Below, one piece after another: positions 25,840-36,248 of a stretch of DNA of 64,000 bases. Position numbers and translations under genes: made by a program. The stretch comes from Myoxocephalus aenaeus (Eukaryota > Chordata > Actinopteri > Perciformes > Cottidae): positions 7,043,001-7,107,000 of the forward strand of contig JBAMJR010000180.1 in NCBI GenBank assembly GCA_038501785.1, read 5' to 3'. Numbering within the stretch: the stretch's first letter is position 1; each line of letters starts with the position of its first letter. The notes beneath the pieces are model-generated. The model did not search any database, was not told the origin of the DNA, and was given only the letters and a program-made list of their open reading frames with translations.

Positions 25840-26699
25840 TTTATAGGTTTATTCGTACAGCCCTCTTTAAGGGATGCATCTATATTCAGAATACTATCTG
25901 CAGTTCTTTCAGAGGAACTTTTAACAAAGTGAACAAGGTTGAATGATTTGAGACGTCAATACCAATGTTTCTCTCTGAGAACTCTTGGGATAATTCACAC
26001 ATCTGACTGTGCACGGTATATTTCTCAAGGCTGTTGACGGTCAGGTCAGATATTGTCGAGCATACTCAACCATTTATGTTCTTCTTTTTTATGGCAGCAA
26101 CTATTATGTTTGTTTCTTTTTGAATATTTGACATATTTAAGATTTTTATAAGTGTTAATGTTTGCAAACAATAGCCTGTTTTACACATCCAGGAGACACA
26201 GAGCAACATTATCATTTATTTTCCATAGACTCTCTTTCTTATGTAGCTCTGTTTTGGTCTCCACCAACCTCTGAAGGGGAATATCTGAATCTTGGGCTGC
26301 TAAATGCTCCAGAAACTAGATGCTAACTTGGTCTGTCTGGGCAGGAAGTGGACAGTGGTATCAGAACTTTTGTCAGAACTGGTTGATGACGGCATCAACA
26401 GTAAAGTTGTGGGCTGCAAAAACCCCAACAATTGTTACATGGAATCTAATAGTCGATTAGTCATTTTAATCTCCATTGATGCAGATCTCTGTTTTTCACA
26501 AGTCATTTCTTGATGGCTTTTTTTTTTCATTCTGACTGTACTTATTTCCAAGAAGCACATTTCTAGGAAACACAAGTTATAAATTGTTTTTGTGTGATTC
26601 TTTGTGGAGGACTGAGTTTTTAAAGATGTTGCCATTGTATCAACTAATCAATTTGTATGAGTTTTAGTTAGAGTTTCTTTGGCCTGGGACAGAAGGCAG
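25840..26699. other. Intergenic DNA, no gene recognised
   Basis: AT-rich, no supported feature. Confidence 0.45.
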
Positions 26700-26773
26700 T
26701 AATGTTCTGCGGGCCCGATGGGAAGCTTTCGAGGACCACATGTGGCCCGCGGGCCGCCAGTTGACCATCGCTG
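26700..26773. mobile_element. hAT (Charlie-like) terminal fragment
   Basis: ACATGTGGCCCGCGGGCCGC, then CAGTTGACCATCGCTG, resembles the terminal consensus of Charlie-type hAT elements (GGCCCGCGGGCCGCCAGTTT then GACA-CCCCTG). Only the one end is present. Confidence 0.55.
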
Positions 26774-27910
26774 CTTTTCCGTTTTTAAACGTGGTGGAGT
26801 GACTCTTCTTGCCATTTCATTTGTTTCCTTTCATTTTTCGCACAGAGCCCAAATCAATTCCAGACTCTTAAGGAAAAATGCTTGAGTTGTGAGCCATTGT
26901 TGATGTAAAACAAGTATTGATCAAAGCAGCTCTAAGCTTACACGCCTAATTTGTAATGATTTTAATGTCAGCCCTGTACCAAGTGATGTCTGACCACTAC
27001 GAGGCAGAAAGCCAATACATTAGATTCATTTTTTATTTCACCACTCTTTGAATGTCAGTCCACTATTTAGTGGTGTTTAGCTGGAAGTTTGGTCCACCGG
27101 CTCTACCGATTCTTATTTTATTACTTGCCCTGCTGCATACAAACAGAAAAAAACACACAAAAAAGACGCCTGCCTTTCTCCCACATTGGTTCTCCGAACT
27201 CTCCCTGTCCATCTATCTGTTTACGCCAGCAGCAGCAGGCCCGGCATTTTAAAGCAGCGCTAATAACAAAAGAGATGCTGTCTTGAGAAACACTCAAGTT
27301 TCCTAAATATTAGGCCCCAGCGAAAATAGCATCCTTTTTATTTGTCAGAGAAATCAATTTAGGCTCTCTTGTGCCCAAAACACATTGATGAGCCAGCCAC
27401 ATGCACACCTTTCTATTTAATTGTGCATGTCAGGCAAAATCACATAATTGCTGTCGCTACAGCAGCCTTTTGTCGATTTGAATCTTTCAAAAGGTTATGT
27501 CTGAGAGAGACCGGAGGAATGGGAATAAGTGGTAAATTGGTGATTGAGTGATAAGTTGAAAGGCATGAAGTTTGGTGTGATTGCACACACACACTTAACT
27601 TTCCCTTTGCAGGTGTCTTTATGTATTTCAACATTTTCTGTTAGTGCATATTTCTGTTAGTGCAAAAACATTGAGCGCAATAATAATGAAGGCATGCAGT
27701 GTAGTCGGCATGTATTACAGATATTGACTTTTGTGCATGTTGTTGAAATACAGATAGATTACCTGTCACACATCTACAGACATATCCCGTCATTAAATTG
27801 AACATGTTATTTTAAGAAATATACACATGGGCTTTCTTGCTGAGAGTTGGATGAGAAGATCGATACCGCTTCCATGTCTGTATGCCAGATATGTAGCTGG
27901 GGCCAGCTGC
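26774..27910. other. Intergenic DNA, no gene recognised
   Basis: No supported feature. Short unsupported frames only. Confidence 0.45.
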
Positions 27911-28121
27911 TAGTTAGCCTAGCATAAACACTGGATACAGAGGGAAACAGTTAGCCTGCTCTGTTACAATATGTTCCACCGGCAGCAAACCTAAAGCTCA
28001 TTCATTTACACTTTATATCTCACTTGTTGGTTTGTCGGGTGGATTTTGTTACTTATGTACAGAGCCAGGCTAGCCTGTTTCTCTTCTCTTTCCTGTCTTT
28101 ATGCTAGGCTAAGCTAAGCTA
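27911..28121. repeat. Inverted pair of a GCTAAGCTA-type SINE-like repeat
   Basis: The left arm TAGTTAGCCTAGCATAAACA, running on to CAGTTAGCCTGCTCTGT, is mirrored on the other strand at 28059-28121. There the complement begins TAGCTTAGCTTAGCCTAGCA and ends GGCTAGCCTGGCTCTGT. About 95 bp separate the arms. A further copy of the family is at 53435-53590. It is a widespread teleost repeat. Confidence 0.7.
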
Positions 28122-30406
28122 AAAAGGCAGAGAGTGGTATAGATCCTCAAATCTGGGCAATAAAGTGAATAATTTTTTTTTCAATTCTGACAGCGCTGAG
28201 ATGCATTTAATCAACACTTAATCTTCCTGTCGACTTTAACTTGTCCTAATATTTTACATAGATCTCATGAGTTTGAAAACATAAAATGACATGGAATAAG
28301 GAACAATTGTTGTCATTGCTGAACAAGATGCTTTGCTGTTGCCAGTGTTGGTGATACCTCGCACGGCAGCTGGATCTTGCGAGAATTGCGGGATCACAAA
28401 TAAGCCGTGAAAAAAACCCATCTCGTCAGACCACAAGTAGTGCAATTGCGACCCAGAGCTCTCAAAGAGGTTAGCGTAGCATAGTATCAGTTCTCTCAAA
28501 ACTGGAGAGCATTTCTTTCTTAGAAGAAGAGAAAAGAACGAAAGTCTTTTTTCAAAGGAAAAGCTGGACTCACTCTTCCTTCGGTAAGAGTTTGTTTGAC
28601 GGAAGGGTTTTGAGTAACAAACCATCTAGCAGTTTATGTTAGCGTTGGTAAAATGATCAGTGGCCACTACCACGAAAACTTATTTCCTTCTGACTATATG
28701 TTCATTTTGTAGTTACCAGCACACATCCCTGCAACACGCTGTGCACACATTTATCTTTTTTTTCTTTTCTTCTCTTTACCAACATTGCACCACACATGCC
28801 GGACGTGCAAAGGTGGTAATGGGATCTCTTTAATCAAGTAGTTCTGCTGTTAAGCTGATAAGCAGCTACTGCAGGATGTATTGCTTCCTGTTTCTCGCTC
28901 ACGCACTTTTATCATCTCTTCTGCTTCGAGGCGAGAGGCCTTGAGCAACTCAAAAACACTAACCTTTGAGGCACTATAATAGACGGTCGGGCAAATGGCA
29001 AGAGGTGGCAGTTAAATAAATAAATAAATCAGTCCACCACTTTGCCATAGAAATAGAAAATTGTTTTGAGTGAAATACCTCAACAACTGTTGCTGACAAG
29101 AAACATGGAAATCATGACCCCATGTGGATGAATTGTAATAGCTTTGGTTTTCCCTTAACTTTTTGCATCATTCTTTAACTTTTTTTCTTTCTTTTCCAAT
29201 ACGTTATTAGGTATTTGATCATAAACCAAATTAAGGCCTAGTTTCTCTTTGCCATAGCGAAGAAAATGACGGAATTGTTTGGTCGTGCGCCTCTGAATCA
29301 CGTGACTGTGACAAATATTTCCCTGATAAAAAGTTCCATTTAAATGTCTGTGGGTTGTACAAAGGAGGCCATTCCACTTTTAAGAGCTTCAGAAACAAGA
29401 GGTATTCAAAATCTTCATTTGAGTAAATATTTTGCAGCCAAATCAAATTGTTCACAGGATATTCAAACCTTCGTTTCATTAGACTGCATATTTATAATGA
29501 ACTTCTTCACAGGACTTGTAAAAAGGAAATACAGTATGAATATAAAATGAGTTTACAGTTAATTACAATCCCGGTTTATAGCTTTTTCATGTTTACACCT
29601 GCAGTCTACAAGTTACAGTTGTTGTCATTTTGTTTCTTCTGTTTTGAGATCTTTTTTTTTTGGACGTCCTCTGGTGTTTTTCGGAGGATAATGCAGCGCT
29701 CTGCGCACAGAGTAACGCCTCCGTCTCGAGCCGCTCGAGTGGCTGTAGACTCGTTCTCCTCCAAAGGTCGGCGCTGATAAGATGCATGCAGTGCTCTTGA
29801 TAACTCCATAATCCTCAGAAAAAAATAATTCCGCCTCCTCACATCTTTTGTCTGTGAACTCATCGTGTGCAACTTTACGGCCGCTCATCTCCGAGGCCTT
29901 GTGCGTTTTTTTTTCTCCTCGTAACTTCTGTTTGAATTCTATTTAAGTGCACTCCAATCAAGTTATTCAGTTTGCTTGGAAAGTAAAGTAGGATGTACTT
30001 TGCCTCCGAACATTTGGGACTTTTATTCTCTCAATATCAATCAAGTACTTATTATCCAATTTGTTTTCATTAATATTGCGCGTATCGGTGAGTTGACAGT
30101 GGATTGCGGCGCTACCTGAGTAATTAGGCTAATGAGCTAATTAGCATTCTCTGAAGAACACTAGTGTACGACAGGTATGTCCAACATGAGCACAAAAGCA
30201 CATTAGTCATCCAACACACGTGAATAATTTTTTAGCTCAGTAATTAGTGGACACACTGTAGACTGGGCTTCATTAGCATGATTCAGTTCAGATGGAATTC
30301 AAACTGCACGTATCTGCTGGTGCAGGACCTCCTGGACACAGTGAATCCACGTGACCCTCGTGTCACAACTGGCGTGTGAATCCAGTGCACGCGGTCGTGG
30401 TTTTAG
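28122..30406. other. Intergenic DNA upstream of the GPCR array
   Basis: No gene is supported. A stretch at about 29660-29890 has short open frames on both strands without homology, plus paired CTCGAG sites. At 30118-30150 there is a cluster of TAATTA/CTAATGAG homeodomain-type sites that could be part of an enhancer. Confidence 0.4.
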
Positions 30407-30531
30407 ACTTTAATCTCCCACACAGTCTCTGTGTCACTCAAATTACGTCAACCCTGGTTGAGGTTGTTTCCTGTTTCCAACCCTTCTCTGACACTTCAAC
30501 ATGTAGCAGCAGCCTTTGTTCACAGTGCTCT
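30407..30531 (+). promoter_or_regulatory. 5' flank shared by GPCR copies 1 and 4
   Basis: About 125 bp, including CTCCCACACAGTCTCTGTGT and CATGTAGCAGCAGCCTTTGT, is nearly identical to 37257-37388 upstream of copy 4. It is absent upstream of copies 2 and 3. As it directly abuts the unit core, it is the best candidate for the ancestral promoter or 5' leader. A function is inferred from position only. Confidence 0.5.
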
Positions 30532-30542
30532 CGCTCGATGTG

Positions 30543-30560
30543 ATTGGCCAGGAGGCGGGG
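30543..30560 (+). promoter_or_regulatory. CCAAT box plus GC box, GPCR copy 1
   Basis: ATTGG (inverted CCAAT, 30543-30547) and GGCGGGG (30554-30560) lie 13-20 bp after the start of the duplicated unit and 80-100 bp before the favoured start codon. The same pair is kept in all four copies (32917-32934, 35273-35290, 37400-37417). They could act as a compact core promoter. Sites are motif matches only. Confidence 0.4.
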
Positions 30561-30642
30561 TATGATTGTAGTCTCCCTCGCAGCTACTTTCACTCGCCTG
30601 CACTTGTGCGTCTCTCACAGAAACGATTGCGGTAAAAAAAAC

Positions 30643-31518
30643 ATGCTCAACGGTACTTTAGAGAATGGAACGGAGCCAAGCATGAGGAGCACGGCGTACG
30701 CTGTGGTGTTTGGGGTCGTGATGATGCTGGGTCTGCCTCTCAACGTCGCCTCGCTGTGGATCCTGTGCACCCGCAAGAGCCTCAAGTCCTGCAATGTGAT
30801 CTTCATGGTCAACCTGGCCCTCTCGGACCTGGTGCTCGTCATCAGCATGTCCGCGAGGGTCTACTTCCACGCCACGGGGGTCTGGCCTCTGGGCCCCATG
30901 GCGTGCATCTGGTTCATGATGCTCTTCCGCAACAACATCCGCTCCAGCTCCATCTTCATCACCTTCATCAGCGTGGACCGGCTGATGGCGGTGGTCTACC
31001 CTCTGAGGTCTCGCCATCTGCGCACCGCGTCCAACGCCTGGAAGGCCGTTGCGCTCGCCTGGATCTTCGTGTTGGCCGTGAACATCCCAGAGAGCGTGAG
31101 CCTCAAAAGATTCTTGTACAACTCCAATGAATCCAGCTGTTTTGAATATTCCAAAGATCCTCCAAGTTCAAAATTTAGATATTTTCAGCCCGTGCTGGTG
31201 CTCACCATGCTGGCGGTCAACATTGTGTGCACCGTTCTGGTGTCTCTGACTCTACGCACACGTCTGAACGACTCCGCCAGGGTGAAAAACAAGGTGAACG
31301 TCATGCTGATTTTCGCCATGAACTTGACGATGTTCGCCGTGTGTTTCGTGCCCGTGTCGATGTTCGCTTTCTTTGATTGCGGCAGTCGTTGCCGCACGCC
31401 GCTGATCTGCCTCGCTAGTGTGAACTGCTGTCTGGATCCTCTCTTGTATTACTTCTCCTTTGACGGCTTCTGGAAGAGAAAAGAGGACGTGGATACTTCT
31501 GGTGCAAGAGAAGAGTAG
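30643..31518 (+). CDS. Class A GPCR, LPAR5/GPR35/GPR55-like, copy 1
   Basis: Single-exon frame of 291 codons plus stop. Residue numbers here and in the other copies count from TTG 30544, the first codon of the stop-free frame, so the favoured Met is residue 34. The short amino end has two N-glycosylation sites (N36, N41). Seven helices follow: GLPLN (N67, 1.50), NLALSD (D95, 2.50), C121 (3.25), SVDRL in place of DRY (R146), LAW (W173), CFVP in place of CWxP (P270), and DPLLY in place of NPxxY (298-302). C199 pairs with C121 in loop 2, and the tail is short. The NC-LDPL-YYFS-GF pattern points to delta-group lipid/nucleotide-type receptors. The ligand is unknown. Met34 is chosen because it gives a family-like amino end and has A at -3. 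ATG 30562 in the same frame would add 27 residues, and a CTCTCACAG acceptor-like site at 30612-30620 separates the two. Copy 1 alone has M102, Y107 and C229. Confidence 0.9.
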   Translation: MLNGTLENGTEPSMRSTAYAVVFGVVMMLGLPLNVASLWILCTRKSLKSCNVIFMVNLALSDLVLVISMSARVYFHATGVWPLGPMACIWFMMLFRNNIRSSSIFITFISVDRLMAVVYPLRSRHLRTASNAWKAVALAWIFVLAVNIPESVSLKRFLYNSNESSCFEYSKDPPSSKFRYFQPVLVLTMLAVNIVCTVLVSLTLRTRLNDSARVKNKVNVMLIFAMNLTMFAVCFVPVSMFAFFDCGSRCRTPLICLASVNCCLDPLLYYFSFDGFWKRKEDVDTSGAREE

Positions 31519-32685
31519 ACGGGGACAGAACATGCACCGTTTGTGTGTGGATGTACGATATAAGGTGACAATTTCAATTATTGTTTATTTTTTGAATACA
31601 TTTTTCAATTTTCACATTATAATAAGTCTCTTTTGTATTGATCATAACTTATAAAAACCCCCAAAAGGAAACACTGGAGTAATTTTTTTTTACTGCTTTT
31701 TTTTAACCTGAACCGAGCCGCATGTGTTTCAACCTATAACCTGTTAGATCTGAGTCACCTCATGAGCTTCAACAGGGACAACAACACACAACAACAAGCT
31801 GCACTGAAATTGCCCAACCTAAAAATGCTATTAATCAAATACTTCCGGACATATTTGTGCAGATGTGATGCGTCTTTTACACCAATTATAAAACGATTCA
31901 ACTTTAAGAAAAAGTCCCCCTGCTGTGTCTTTTTTAAAATGTGTGTTAAGTTTATTGATCTTGACCAAATGCATTGAAGCTATTTCAGATATATTCAGAA
32001 ACAACAAGTCACTCTTCTTCAGTCACAGTCACATTTTCTTGAGGGATCGGTTTGCGGGTAAAGCTGTGGTTGGACATGAATATAAAAAAGAGTTTTAACC
32101 TCAAACTTCATGCTGGGATGTATGCTGTTATAGTTTCTCTAAAACTCTTAAAGTATAGCGTTGAGTTTTCTCAATGATGTTTCCATTGAGTGTTTGTCAC
32201 CAAAACACATTGTGTGCGTCATAAAAAGTCTCTTTTGTTTGCGTGCATGCATCTGAAACCTGGAAGGGGTTCATGAACGCACCACATATACGTTGATTGA
32301 ATGATAAAAGATGAATTGATGCCATACAATTTGCTGCATGAAGTTTCACAGCTTGAGAAACATTCAATGCAAGCAGCAGTTTGGAATTAATATGGAAGTC
32401 AACATTATCAATGAATCAGTCAAACTGTATTCATATAAACAAAAAGTTTCAAAGAACATACCTTTTACAAAAAAAAAGAAGCATTTAAATAAATATATAG
32501 ATAATACATAATAAAAGCCAGCCCAAAAAAAAGTATGATATGAAAAACCTTCAGTTCAGGGTTAAGACATAAACCTCCTTCATCCTTGTTAGCTTTTCTT
32601 TTGATTACTTTTAACAATTTTTGACAATTAGGTCACAAAGGTAGAAACCCTCCACTTCAAGGAAACATACCAGCATGATCGAGCC

Positions 32686-32688
<3 letters not shown>
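31519..32688 (+). other. 3' region of GPCR unit 1
   Basis: AT-rich sequence repeated after each copy. The only AATAAA clearly placed is near 32488, almost 1 kb past the stop. A 71-codon frame at 31762-31977 recurs in units 2 and 3 but is broken in unit 4 and has low-complexity character, so it is treated as untranslated DNA. Confidence 0.6.

Positions 32689-32777
<89 letters not shown>
32689..32777. repeat. (AC)n microsatellite of GPCR unit 1
   Basis: Uninterrupted AC tract at the same place in the unit as 35067-35133 and 39943-40049. The lengths differ among copies. Confidence 0.96.
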
Positions 32778-32779
<2 letters not shown>

Positions 32780-32905
32780 CTCGGCTATTGATGGAACATA
32801 ACCAAACCACAGAAACTACTTCTTTATCCTGTGACTAGATTCCATGCTTGAGCTCACATCTGAGGTCATGGTCTTTCACTTTAGCGCACGTTTAGTGACA
32901 AGTCA
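32778..32905 (+). promoter_or_regulatory. Rearranged 5' flank of GPCR copy 2, with duplication junction
   Basis: 124 bp from TTCTCGGCTATTGATGG to GTTTAGTGACAA are the tail of unit 1 and also occur at 35134-35257 and 40050-40173. At 32902-32905 four filler bases (GTCA) join this tail to CGCTCGATGTG, the start of the next unit. The same junction precedes copy 3, so one recombination product was amplified. The flank replaces the segment present before copies 1 and 4. Confidence 0.65.
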
Positions 32906-33016
32906 CGCTCGATGTGATTGGCCAGGAGGCGGGGTATGATTGTAGTCTCCCTCGCAGCTACTTTCACTCGCCTGCACTTGTGCGTCTCTCACAGAAACGA
33001 TTGCGGTAAAAAAAAC

Positions 33017-33892
33017 ATGCTCAACGGTACTTTAGAGAATGGAACGGAGCCAAGCATGAGGAGCACGGCGTACGCTGTGGTGTTCGGGGTCGTGATGATG
33101 CTGGGTCTGCCTCTCAACGTCGCCTCGCTGTGGATCCTGTGCACCCGCAAGAGCCTCAAGTCCTGCAATGTGATCTTCATGGTCAACCTGGCCCTCTCGG
33201 ACCTGGTGCTCGTCATCAGCTTGTCCGCGAGGGTCTGCTTCCACGCCACGGGGGTCTGGTCTCTGGGCCCCATGGCGTGCATCTGGTTCATGATGCTCTT
33301 CCGCAACAACATCCGCTCCAGCTCCATCTTCATCACCTTCATCAGCGTGGACCGGCTGATGGCGGTGGTCTACCCTCTGAGGTCTCGCCATCTGCGCACC
33401 GCGTCCAACGCCTGGAAGGCCGTTGCGCTCGCCTGGATCTTAGTGTTGGCCGTGAACATCCCAGAGAGCGTGAGCCTCAAAAGATTCCTGTACAACTCCA
33501 ATGAATCCAGCTGTTTTGAATATTCCAAAGATCCTCCAAGTTCAAAATTTAGATATTTTCAGCCCGTGCTGGTGCTCACCATGCTGGCGGTCAACATCGT
33601 GTCCACCGTTCTGGTGTCTCTGACTCTACGCACACGTCTGAACGACTCCGCCAGGGTGAAAAACAAGGTGAACGTCATGCTGATTTTCGCCATGAACTTG
33701 ACGATGTTCGCCGTGTGTTTCGTGCCCGTGTCGATGTTCGCTTTCTTTGATTGCGGCAGTCGTTGCCGCACGCCGCTGATCTGCCTCGCTAGTGTGAACT
33801 GCTGTCTGGATCCTCTCTTGTATTACTTCTCCTTTGACGGCTTCTGGAAGAGAAAAGAGGACGTGGATACTTCTGGTGCAAGAGAAGAGTAG
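33017..33892 (+). CDS. Class A GPCR, LPAR5/GPR35/GPR55-like, copy 2
   Basis: Same 291-residue receptor as copy 1 with all helix landmarks intact. Compared with copy 1 it has L102, C107, S115, L175 and S229. F175L (TTC to TTA) in helix 4 is unique to this copy. C107 at the outer end of helix 2 adds a cysteine close to the conserved C121-C199 disulfide. It differs from copy 3 by only three bases in the 975-bp frame. Its start codon, ATG 33017, is preceded by the conserved CCAAT and GC boxes, but its further 5' flank is the tail of unit 1. Transcription may therefore differ from copies 1 and 4. No disabling change is seen. Confidence 0.9.
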   Translation: MLNGTLENGTEPSMRSTAYAVVFGVVMMLGLPLNVASLWILCTRKSLKSCNVIFMVNLALSDLVLVISLSARVCFHATGVWSLGPMACIWFMMLFRNNIRSSSIFITFISVDRLMAVVYPLRSRHLRTASNAWKAVALAWILVLAVNIPESVSLKRFLYNSNESSCFEYSKDPPSSKFRYFQPVLVLTMLAVNIVSTVLVSLTLRTRLNDSARVKNKVNVMLIFAMNLTMFAVCFVPVSMFAFFDCGSRCRTPLICLASVNCCLDPLLYYFSFDGFWKRKEDVDTSGAREE

Positions 33893-35061
33893 ACGGGGAC
33901 AGAACATGCACCGTTTGTGTGTGGATGTACGATATAAGGTGACAATTTCAATTATTGTTTATTTTTTGAATACATTTTTCAATTTTCACATTATAATAAG
34001 TCTCTTTTGTATTGATCATAACTTATAAAAACCCCCAAAAGGAAACACTGGAGTAATTTTTTTTTACTGCTTTTTTTTAACCTGAACCGAGCCGCATGTG
34101 TTTCAACCTCCAACCTGTTAGATCTGAGTCACCTCATGAGCTTCAACAGGGACAACAACACACAACAACAAGCTGCACTGAAATTGCCCAACCTAAAAAT
34201 GCTATTAATCAAATACTTCCGGACATATTTGTGCAGATGTGATGCGTCTTTTACACCAATTATAAAACGATTCAACTTTAAGAAAAAGTCCCCCTGCTGT
34301 GTCTTTTTAAAAATGTGTGTTAAGTTTATTGATCTTGACCAAATGCATTGAAGATATTTCAGATATATTCAGAAACAACAAGTCACTCTTCTTCAGTCAC
34401 AGTCACATTTTCTTGAGGGGTCGGTTTGCGGGTAAAGCTGTGGTTGGACATGAATATAAAAAAGAGTTTTAACCTCAAACTTCATGCTGGGATGTATGCT
34501 GTTCTAGTTTCTCTAAAACTCTTAAAGGTATAGCGTTGAGTTTTCTCAATGATGTTTCCATTGAGTGTTTGTCACCAAAACACATTGTGTGCGTCATAAA
34601 AAGTCTCTTTTGTTTGCGTGCATGCATCTGAAACCTGGAAGGGGTTCATGAACGCACCACATATACGTTGATTGAATGATAAAAGATGAGTTGATGCCAT
34701 ACAATTTGCTGCATGAAGTTTCACAGCTTGAGAAACATTCAATGCAAGCAGCAGTTTGGAATTAATATGGAAGTCAACATTATCAATGAATCAGTCAAAC
34801 TGTATTCATATAAACAAAAAGTTTCAAAGAACATACCTTTTACAAAAAAAAAAAGCATTTAAATAAATATATAGATAATACATAATAAAAGCCAGCCCAA
34901 AAAAAAGTATGATATGAAAAACCTTCAGTTCAGGGTTAAGACATAAACCTCCTTCATCCTTGTTAGCTTTTCTTTTGATTACTTTTAACAATTTTTGACA
35001 ATTAGGTCACAAAGGTAGAAACCCTCCACTTCAAGGAAACATACCAGCATGATCGAGCCTT

Positions 35062-35066
<5 letters not shown>

Positions 35067-35133
<67 letters not shown>
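35067..35133. repeat. (AC)n microsatellite of GPCR unit 2
   Basis: AC tract, about 67 bp, the shortest of the three in the array. Confidence 0.96.
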
Positions 35134-35135
<2 letters not shown>

Positions 35136-35261
35136 CGCGGCTATTGATGGAACATAACCAAACCACAGAAACTACTTCTTTATCCTGTGACTAGATTCCA
35201 TGCTTGAGCTCACATCTGAGGTCATGGTCTTTCACTTTAGCGCACGTTTAGTGACAAGTCA
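35134..35261 (+). promoter_or_regulatory. Rearranged 5' flank of GPCR copy 3, with duplication junction
   Basis: Nearly identical to 32778-32905, including the four-base GTCA filler at 35258-35261. This shows that copies 2 and 3 derive from the same rearranged unit. Confidence 0.65.
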
Positions 35262-35372
35262 CGCTCGATGTGATTGGCCAGGAGGCGGGGTATGATTGTA
35301 GTCTCCCTCGCAGCTACTTTCACTCGCCTGCACTTGTGCGTCTCTCACAGAAACGATTGCGGTAAAAAAAAC

Positions 35373-36248
35373 ATGCTCAACGGTACTTTAGAGAATGGAA
35401 CGGAGCCAAGCATGAGGAGCACGGCGTACGCTGTGGTGTTTGGGGTCGTGATGATGCTGGGTCTGCCTCTCAACGTCGCCTCGCTGTGGATCCTGTGCAC
35501 CCGCAAGAGCCTCAAGTCCTGCAATGTGATCTTCATGGTCAACCTGGCCCTCTCGGACCTGGTGCTCGTCATCAGCTTGTCCGCGAGGGTCTGCTTCCAC
35601 GCCACGGGGGTCTGGTCTCTGGGCCCCATGGCGTGCATCTGGTTCATGATGCTCTTCCGCAACAACATCCGCTCCAGCTCCATCTTCATCACCTTCATCA
35701 GCGTGGACCGGCTGATGGCGGTGGTCTACCCTCTGAGGTCTCGCCATCTGCGCACCGCGTCCAACGCCTGGAAGGCCGTTGCGCTCGCCTGGATCTTCGT
35801 GTTGGCCGTGAACATCCCAGAGAGCGTGAGCCTCAAAAGATTCTTGTACAACTCCAATGAATCCAGCTGTTTTGAATATTCCAAAGATCCTCCAAGTTCA
35901 AAATTTAGATATTTTCAGCCCGTGCTGGTGCTCACCATGCTGGCGGTCAACATCGTGTCCACCGTTCTGGTGTCTCTGACTCTACGCACACGTCTGAACG
36001 ACTCCGCCAGGGTGAAAAACAAGGTGAACGTCATGCTGATTTTCGCCATGAACTTGACGATGTTCGCCGTGTGTTTCGTGCCCGTGTCGATGTTCGCTTT
36101 CTTTGATTGCGGCAGTCGTTGCCGCACGCCGCTGATCTGCCTCGCTAGTGTGAACTGCTGTCTGGATCCTCTCTTGTATTACTTCTCCTTTGACGGCTTC
36201 TGGAAGAGAAAAGAGGACGTGGATACTTCTGGTGCAAGAGAAGAGTAG
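35373..36248 (+). CDS. Class A GPCR, LPAR5/GPR35/GPR55-like, copy 3
   Basis: Intact 291-residue receptor. It shares L102, C107, S115 and S229 with copy 2 but keeps F175 and the K188-R189 pair of copy 1 at the start of extracellular loop 2. Its coding sequence differs from copy 1 at five bases, four of them replacements. The 3' region has a short internal duplication (TACTGGAGTAATTTTTTT repeated near 36400-36440). It is cut off at about 37256, before the (AC)n, by the junction to copy 4's promoter segment. Confidence 0.9.
   Translation: MLNGTLENGTEPSMRSTAYAVVFGVVMMLGLPLNVASLWILCTRKSLKSCNVIFMVNLALSDLVLVISLSARVCFHATGVWSLGPMACIWFMMLFRNNIRSSSIFITFISVDRLMAVVYPLRSRHLRTASNAWKAVALAWIFVLAVNIPESVSLKRFLYNSNESSCFEYSKDPPSSKFRYFQPVLVLTMLAVNIVSTVLVSLTLRTRLNDSARVKNKVNVMLIFAMNLTMFAVCFVPVSMFAFFDCGSRCRTPLICLASVNCCLDPLLYYFSFDGFWKRKEDVDTSGAREE

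Noticed and set aside
29606..29888. Overlapping 64-88 codon minus-strand frames at 29.6-29.9 kb
   Set aside because: Three frames overlap with no homology, no splice signals and no bias, so there is no reason to prefer one as coding.
30544..30546. A 324-residue GPCR start at TTG
   Set aside because: Eukaryotic initiation at TTG is not expected here, and ATG codons at 30562 and 30643 are available. The same applies to the other three copies.
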